Source of the DNA: Bifidobacteriaceae bacterium
GTDB lineage: Bacteria > Actinomycetota > Actinomycetes > Actinomycetales > WQXJ01
DNA: 18,407 nucleotides
Direction: 5' to 3'
NCBI GenBank assembly: GCA_031265345.1
Contig: JAISCU010000235.1
Coordinates: forward strand, 1-18,407
The notes under the pieces are model-generated. The model was not told the DNA's origin. It searched no databases and worked only from the letters and a program-made list of their open reading frames with translations. This document shows, piece after piece, positions 14,803-18,407 of the stretch. Position 1 is the stretch's first letter. Each line of letters opens with the position of its first letter. Made by a program: the position numbers and the translations under genes.

Positions 14803-17181
14803 CTATTGCGACGTGACTGGATGGATGCGCACTTGCGGGTGTCGGCTCCGCTTGAAGCCCACCTCCCGCTCGGGGCCGGTCAGGAGGACCGGAGCTGTAA
14901 ACACTGGATCGCCGGCGGACCGCGCCAACCGAAACTCGACCGTGCCGGGTTCGACTATCCGGCGATAGTCCAGGCCGGTGAACTGGGTCAACTCCACCGG
15001 GACTGTGAATTCAACGCGGACGCGCGCCCGCGGCTCGAGGTCGACCCGCGCGAAGCCGATCAGTTTGACCACCGGCTGGACCACGGAGGCGACGGGCCGG
15101 TGCAAGTAGAGCTGGACCACTTCGACGCCGGCCTGATCATGCGGATTCGCCAACGTCATGGCTAGTTCCACCGACCCGTCCGTGGGCGCGCGCAGCCCAC
15201 CAGTCGCGTCAGCTCCTCCGACTTCGAAATCGCACCATTCGGTCGCGGTGTAGCTCAGGCCATGGCCGAACCAGTACGCCGGAGTCGGGTCGATGTTGGA
15301 CACTTCGGAGCGGTGGGCCAGCCTTGCGCCCAGATAGGTCGCGGGCTGGGCGCCCGGGCATGCCGGTATCGACACCGGCAGCCGACCCGACGGGTTGACC
15401 TCGCCAGACAGGATCTGGGCGATCGCAACGCCTCCCTCCTCGCCGGGGAAGAAGGCCTGGACAATGGCTGCCGCGCGGTCCGGTGCGCTGCCGAGCGCAT
15501 AGGTTCGGCCGGTCAGCGCGACCACCACACACGGTGTCGGTTGACCGAGCACGGCCTCCAGGAGCTGGCCTTGCACGCCGGGCAACGCCAGGTCGCCCGC
15601 GTCGCAGCCCTCGCCGGACGTGCCATTGCCGAACAGTCCCGCCCGGTCGCCCACCACCAACACCGCCAGGTCGGCGCTGGCGGCCAGGTCCGCAGCATCG
15701 GCGATCTGGCCGGTGTCGTTTCCGCTCACCGTGCAGCCGCTGGCAGTGACCACTTCGCTGTCGGGAAACTCGGCTGCGATCGCCTGGGAGACCGTGGCTA
15801 TTTCAACGCCGATGGGCAATTCGGGATGGTGCTGGCCTCGGTGGATGGGGAACGAGTAGCAGCCGAGCATCGCATATGGGTCGTCGGCCGTGGGCCCTAT
15901 CACTGCGATCCGACCAGGCCTTGCGGCGCCACGCGAGTCGAGGGGGAGGGTTCCGTCGTTCTTCACCAGGACCACGGCTTGACGGGCAATCTCGCCCGCG
16001 AGCCGACGAGCCTCGGGCGGATCGAAGTTGATCGGTCCGGCACCATCGACCAGGGCTGATGGGGTCGGCGCCCAATCGGCGTCCAATAGGCCAAGCTGGC
16101 ATTTCTGGGTCAGGACCCGCGTCAGCGCTCGATCCACCAGGGCCTCGCTAACGCGACCGGCTTCGACCTCTCCGACCAGCACATCGCCGAAGGCCTTGGT
16201 GTTGGGCATCTCGACATCGACGCCCGCGCTGAGCGCCAGACGTGCGGCGTCGCCCCAGGTCCCGGCCACGCCTTGGAGCAGTTTCAGGAAGCCGATGGCG
16301 AAGTAGTCGGCCACCACGGTGCCTTGGAACCCCCATTGCCCCCGCAGCGTGTCAGTTAGGAGCTCAGCGCTGATCGAGGCCGGAACACCGTCCCAGTCCG
16401 TGTAGGCGGACATGACGGAACGGGCCCCGCCCTCGGCCAGCGCCATCTCGAAGGGCGGCAAGATGACGTCCGCCATCTCGCGCCGGCCTATCACCGCTGG
16501 AGCCAGGTTGCGGCCGGATCGTGAAGCCGAGTAACCGGCGAAGTGTTTCAGCGTGGCCACCATTCCGGCGCCTTCCAGGCCCTGGACATAAGCCGTGGCA
16601 ATGGTTCCCACCAGGTACGGGTCTTCGCCGATAGTCTCCTCGATCCGGCCCCAACGCAGATCACGAGCCACGTCCAGGACCGGCGCCAGCCCTTGATGCG
16701 ATCCGACGGACCGCATCAGGTGGCCGATCTGATCTGCCATGCGCCGCACGATCGCCGGGTTGAAGGTCGCTCCCCACGACAGCGGCACCGGGTAGCAGGT
16801 GGCCTGCCAGGCGGTCAGACCCGCAAGGCACTCCTCGTGGGCCACGGCCGGAATACCCAATCTGTTGGAAGCCACGACTTGCCGCTGAACCGTTACCAAG
16901 GCCTCGACGCCCGCCCGCGGGTCCACTGGATCGGTGCCGAGCGGCCGCGTGAGCTGGCCCAAACCCTGAGCCAGGATCTCCTCGACCGGCACAGCGTTGT
17001 CCATGTCGCCTTGGTGGGGAGCGACTTGGCCAGTAGACGAGTCGACGCCGATCCACGTGGTGCACAGTTGGGCGACCTTCTCTCTGAGGGTCAACTGCCC
17101 GATCAGATCGGCAACGCGCTCAGCCGGTTCGAGGCGCTTGTCACGCCAGCGCGGTGCCTGGACTCCGCCTGCGTCCTCCAT
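14803..17181 (-). CDS. GH3 beta-glycosidase with C-terminal fibronectin-III-like domain
   Basis: I prefer the ATG at 17181 (MEDAGGVQAPRWRDKR, 792 residues), because GAGGAGG lies 7 nt before it; an upstream ATG at 17217 has no such site. The N-terminal barrel contains LDVARDLRWGRIEETIGEDP (169-188), KHFAGY (212-217) and the nucleophile Asp292 in GTVVADYFAI. The second domain holds TSGEGCDAGDLALPG (521-535), where Glu524 is the likely acid/base, and FFPGEEGG. The fibronectin-III-like domain occupies about 665-760 (LANPHDQAGVEVVQLYLHRP). The length is normal for this type. It has no signal peptide and so acts on imported beta-glucosides, beta-xylosides or similar; specificity cannot be read from the motifs. 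It is the first gene of the eight-gene operon and is divergent from the LacI-type regulator. Confidence 0.95.
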   Translation of the reverse strand: MEDAGGVQAPRWRDKRLEPAERVADLIGQLTLREKVAQLCTTWIGVDSSTGQVAPHQGDMDNAVPVEEILAQGLGQLTRPLGTDPVDPRAGVEALVTVQRQVVASNRLGIPAVAHEECLAGLTAWQATCYPVPLSWGATFNPAIVRRMADQIGHLMRSVGSHQGLAPVLDVARDLRWGRIEETIGEDPYLVGTIATAYVQGLEGAGMVATLKHFAGYSASRSGRNLAPAVIGRREMADVILPPFEMALAEGGARSVMSAYTDWDGVPASISAELLTDTLRGQWGFQGTVVADYFAIGFLKLLQGVAGTWGDAARLALSAGVDVEMPNTKAFGDVLVGEVEAGRVSEALVDRALTRVLTQKCQLGLLDADWAPTPSALVDGAGPINFDPPEARRLAGEIARQAVVLVKNDGTLPLDSRGAARPGRIAVIGPTADDPYAMLGCYSFPIHRGQHHPELPIGVEIATVSQAIAAEFPDSEVVTASGCTVSGNDTGQIADAADLAASADLAVLVVGDRAGLFGNGTSGEGCDAGDLALPGVQGQLLEAVLGQPTPCVVVALTGRTYALGSAPDRAAAIVQAFFPGEEGGVAIAQILSGEVNPSGRLPVSIPACPGAQPATYLGARLAHRSEVSNIDPTPAYWFGHGLSYTATEWCDFEVGGADATGGLRAPTDGSVELAMTLANPHDQAGVEVVQLYLHRPVASVVQPVVKLIGFARVDLEPRARVRVEFTVPVELTQFTGLDYRRIVEPGTVEFRLARSAGDPVFTAPVLLTGPEREVGFKRSRHPQVRIHPVTSQ

Positions 17182-17242
17182 AGACAAGCCTCCTCGGTGA
17201 AGCTCAAGTTTTCGCATACTTCAGCGAATATTCTCTTACACT

Positions 17243-17264
17243 CAGCACGATAGGGCCCGTGCTG
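17243..17264. promoter_or_regulatory. Inverted repeat over the GH3 promoter, candidate repressor operator
   Basis: CAGCACG (17243-17249) and CGTGCTG (17258-17264) are perfect 7-bp arms around an 8-nt spacer that contains GGGCCC. The repeat covers the predicted -10 box and much of the spacer of the operon promoter, which is the normal place for a repressor site. The divergent LacI-family protein is the obvious candidate to bind it, though classical LacI operators have no such long spacer. A shorter pair, TTCGC (17211-17215) with GCGAA (17224-17228), and the palindrome GAATATTC (17226-17233) lie in the predicted leader. Confidence 0.5.
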
Positions 17265-17275
17265 TGATCTGTCAA
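17247..17275 (-). promoter_or_regulatory. Predicted sigma70-type promoter of the GH3-transporter-oxidoreductase operon
   Basis: On the minus strand a consensus TTGACA (17275-17270) is followed after 17 nt by TATCGT (17252-17247). Transcription would begin near 17240, giving a leader of about 60 nt before the ATG at 17181. This is the best promoter match in the window and supports reading the eight genes downstream as one operon. Confidence 0.6.
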
Positions 17276-17296
17276 GGCTCCCGTGTGGGCCAACTA

Positions 17297-17315
17297 TTGC
17301 GATTCCGCTACGCAA
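17297..17315. promoter_or_regulatory. Inverted repeat upstream of the LacI-family gene
   Basis: TTGCG (17297-17301) and CGCAA (17311-17315) are 5-bp arms around 9 nt, placed about 55 bp before the regulator start. It could be a second operator allowing autoregulation. No convincing promoter for the regulator was found in this part of the gap. Confidence 0.3.
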
Positions 17316-17369
17316 CCTTGAGCTACAGTTGCGGGAAAGCACAGTTTTGTCCCTCTGGAAGGAGGCACC

Positions 17370-18407
17370 GTGAACAGCGTGCGCGACCCAGGCAAGGCTG
17401 GGCCCGGCCCCGTCGGGACCCGTCCAACGCTCGCCGCTATCGCCGAGCGTGCCGCCGTCTCCGTGTCCAGCGTCTCCAAAGTCCTCAACGGACGTCCGGG
17501 GGTCTCCGCGGGGACCCGTCAGCGCATCGAGGATCTGCTGGATCAGGAGGGTTACGCCCCCCGCGGAGCCGGTTCCTATTCGTCCGTGATCGAACTGGTC
17601 TTCTTCGAATTGGCCAGCGAATGGCTGCTGGAAGTCCTGCAGGGAATCGAGTCCGTCGCCTCGAGGGCAGGGTACCGGATCATGCTGACGCCGTCGAACG
17701 ATCTTGAGCACACCGGCCAGATCTGGGTGGAGGAGGTGATCGCCCGGCGCCCCGGCGGTGTGATCCTCATCTTCTCGGGTCTAGACGCGCGCCAGGCCAG
17801 GCAGCTGCGCAGCCGCGCGATCCCGTTCGTCGTGGTCGATCCCGCTGGCGAGCCCCAGGCCGACGTACCCTACGTGGGCGCGCAGAACTGGGCCGGGGGT
17901 TTGGCCGCGACTGAGCATCTGATCGGGCTTGGGCATAGGGACATCGCGATCATCACTGGTCCGGCGGAACAGAACTGCGCCCGCGCCCGGCTGGCGGGTT
18001 TCACCTCCGCCATGCAGGCGGCCGGCCTGGCGACGCCGAAGGACCGCGTCCGCACGGGGCACTTCCACTACGACGATGGCCTGACGCAGGGTCGGCTGCT
18101 GTTCAATGGGCCCAAGCCGCCCACGGCCGTGTTCGCCTCCGCCGATCTGCAGGCCATGGGCGTGTACGAGGCCGCGGCCGAGGCCGGCCTCCGAATCCCC
18201 GACGACCTGTCGGTCGTCGGGTTCGACGACCTGCAACTGGCGAGATGGGCCGGGCCGCCGCTGACCACCGTCCATCAGCCGATCCGCGAGATGGCGGAGA
18301 TCGCCACCCGCATGGTTATCGAGGCTCCAGAAGTCAGCGAGCGGCGTTTGGATCTGGCGACACACCTCGTCACGCGCGAATCGACAGCTCCGCCGCGCGC
18401 TCGATAG
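17370..18407 (+). CDS. LacI-family transcriptional regulator
   Basis: The GTG at 17370 follows GGAAGGAGG by 4 nt, and the frame ends with TAG on the last base of the window, giving 345 residues. The helix-turn-helix is TLAAIAERAAVSVSSVSKVL (20-39), followed by NGRPGVSAGTR. The hinge after EGYAPRG is short, as in the actinobacterial group whose linker runs directly into SSVIELVFFELASEWL (71-86). The sugar-binding domain has GGVILIFSGL, GLAATEHLIGLGHRDIAII (177-195), FASADLQAMGVYEAAAEAGL and the typical DDLSVVGFDDLQLARW (278-293). It probably represses the divergent GH3-led operon until a sugar or glycoside fragment binds. Whether it also controls the left-hand genes is unclear, as their operator-like sites have a different sequence. 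Confidence 0.95.
   Translation: MNSVRDPGKAGPGPVGTRPTLAAIAERAAVSVSSVSKVLNGRPGVSAGTRQRIEDLLDQEGYAPRGAGSYSSVIELVFFELASEWLLEVLQGIESVASRAGYRIMLTPSNDLEHTGQIWVEEVIARRPGGVILIFSGLDARQARQLRSRAIPFVVVDPAGEPQADVPYVGAQNWAGGLAATEHLIGLGHRDIAIITGPAEQNCARARLAGFTSAMQAAGLATPKDRVRTGHFHYDDGLTQGRLLFNGPKPPTAVFASADLQAMGVYEAAAEAGLRIPDDLSVVGFDDLQLARWAGPPLTTVHQPIREMAEIATRMVIEAPEVSERRLDLATHLVTRESTAPPRAR

Noticed and set aside
15361..15380. 7-bp inverted repeat TGCCGGT/ACCGGCA with a 6-nt loop
   Set aside because: It lies deep inside the GH3 coding region, with no nearby start, stop or T-run. GC-rich coding DNA gives such repeats by chance.
1..18407. CRISPR arrays, tRNA or rRNA genes, insertion sequences, attachment sites and phage genes
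   Set aside because: I looked for regularly spaced repeats, tRNA-like arms, transposase motifs and terminal repeats and saw none. The window is an ordinary chromosomal sugar-use locus in that respect.

Overview
The window is GC-rich, tightly packed DNA with GTG as well as ATG starts, strong purine-rich ribosome binding sites and short ATGA or TGATG gene overlaps. Together with a short-hinge LacI-type regulator and a sugar ABC importer that lacks its own ATPase gene, this points to a high-GC actinobacterium. The family assignments below come from reading motifs by eye; no database search was possible.

Layout. (1) Positions 1-5548, minus strand: a GH78 alpha-L-rhamnosidase, then a glycosidase-like TIM-barrel protein with a beta-galactosidase-type trimerisation domain and its own promoter, then a VOC-fold protein cut by the left edge. 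(2) 5549-5708: a compact divergent regulatory region full of palindromes. (3) 5709-7783, plus strand: a GH5 glycosidase translationally coupled to a ThuA-like protein. (4) 7784-7951: convergent gap with a weak terminator hairpin. (5) 17181 down to 7952, minus strand: an eight-gene operon with GH3 beta-glycosidase, a PD40/TolB-like beta-propeller protein, a sugar-binding lipoprotein, two ABC permeases, a short-chain dehydrogenase, a Gfo/Idh/MocA oxidoreductase and a sugar isomerase/epimerase-type TIM barrel. (6) 17182-17369: divergent promoter region. (7) 17370-18407, plus strand: the LacI-family regulator, complete and ending exactly at the window edge.

How it may work together. None of the four glycosidase-type enzymes has a visible signal peptide, while the binding protein is a lipoprotein. 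The simplest reading is that an intact oligosaccharide or plant glycoside is imported and taken apart in the cytoplasm: rhamnose removed by GH78, beta-linked sugars by GH3 and GH5. The SDR, Gfo/Idh/MocA and TIM-barrel trio, co-translated with the transporter, adds an oxidoreductive step of the kind known from 3-keto-glycoside pathways (for example YcjS/YcjR of E. coli, or oxidative C-deglycosylation). The ThuA-like, PD40, VOC and glycosidase-like proteins have no assigned step and are the candidates for new chemistry. No rhamnose isomerase, kinase or aldolase is present, so the final catabolic steps are encoded elsewhere.

The non-coding DNA also carries structure: a near-identical 14-bp operator-like site upstream of both left-hand transcription units, a repressor-like inverted repeat over the GH3 promoter, and a set of perfect hairpins at the binding-protein/permease junction.
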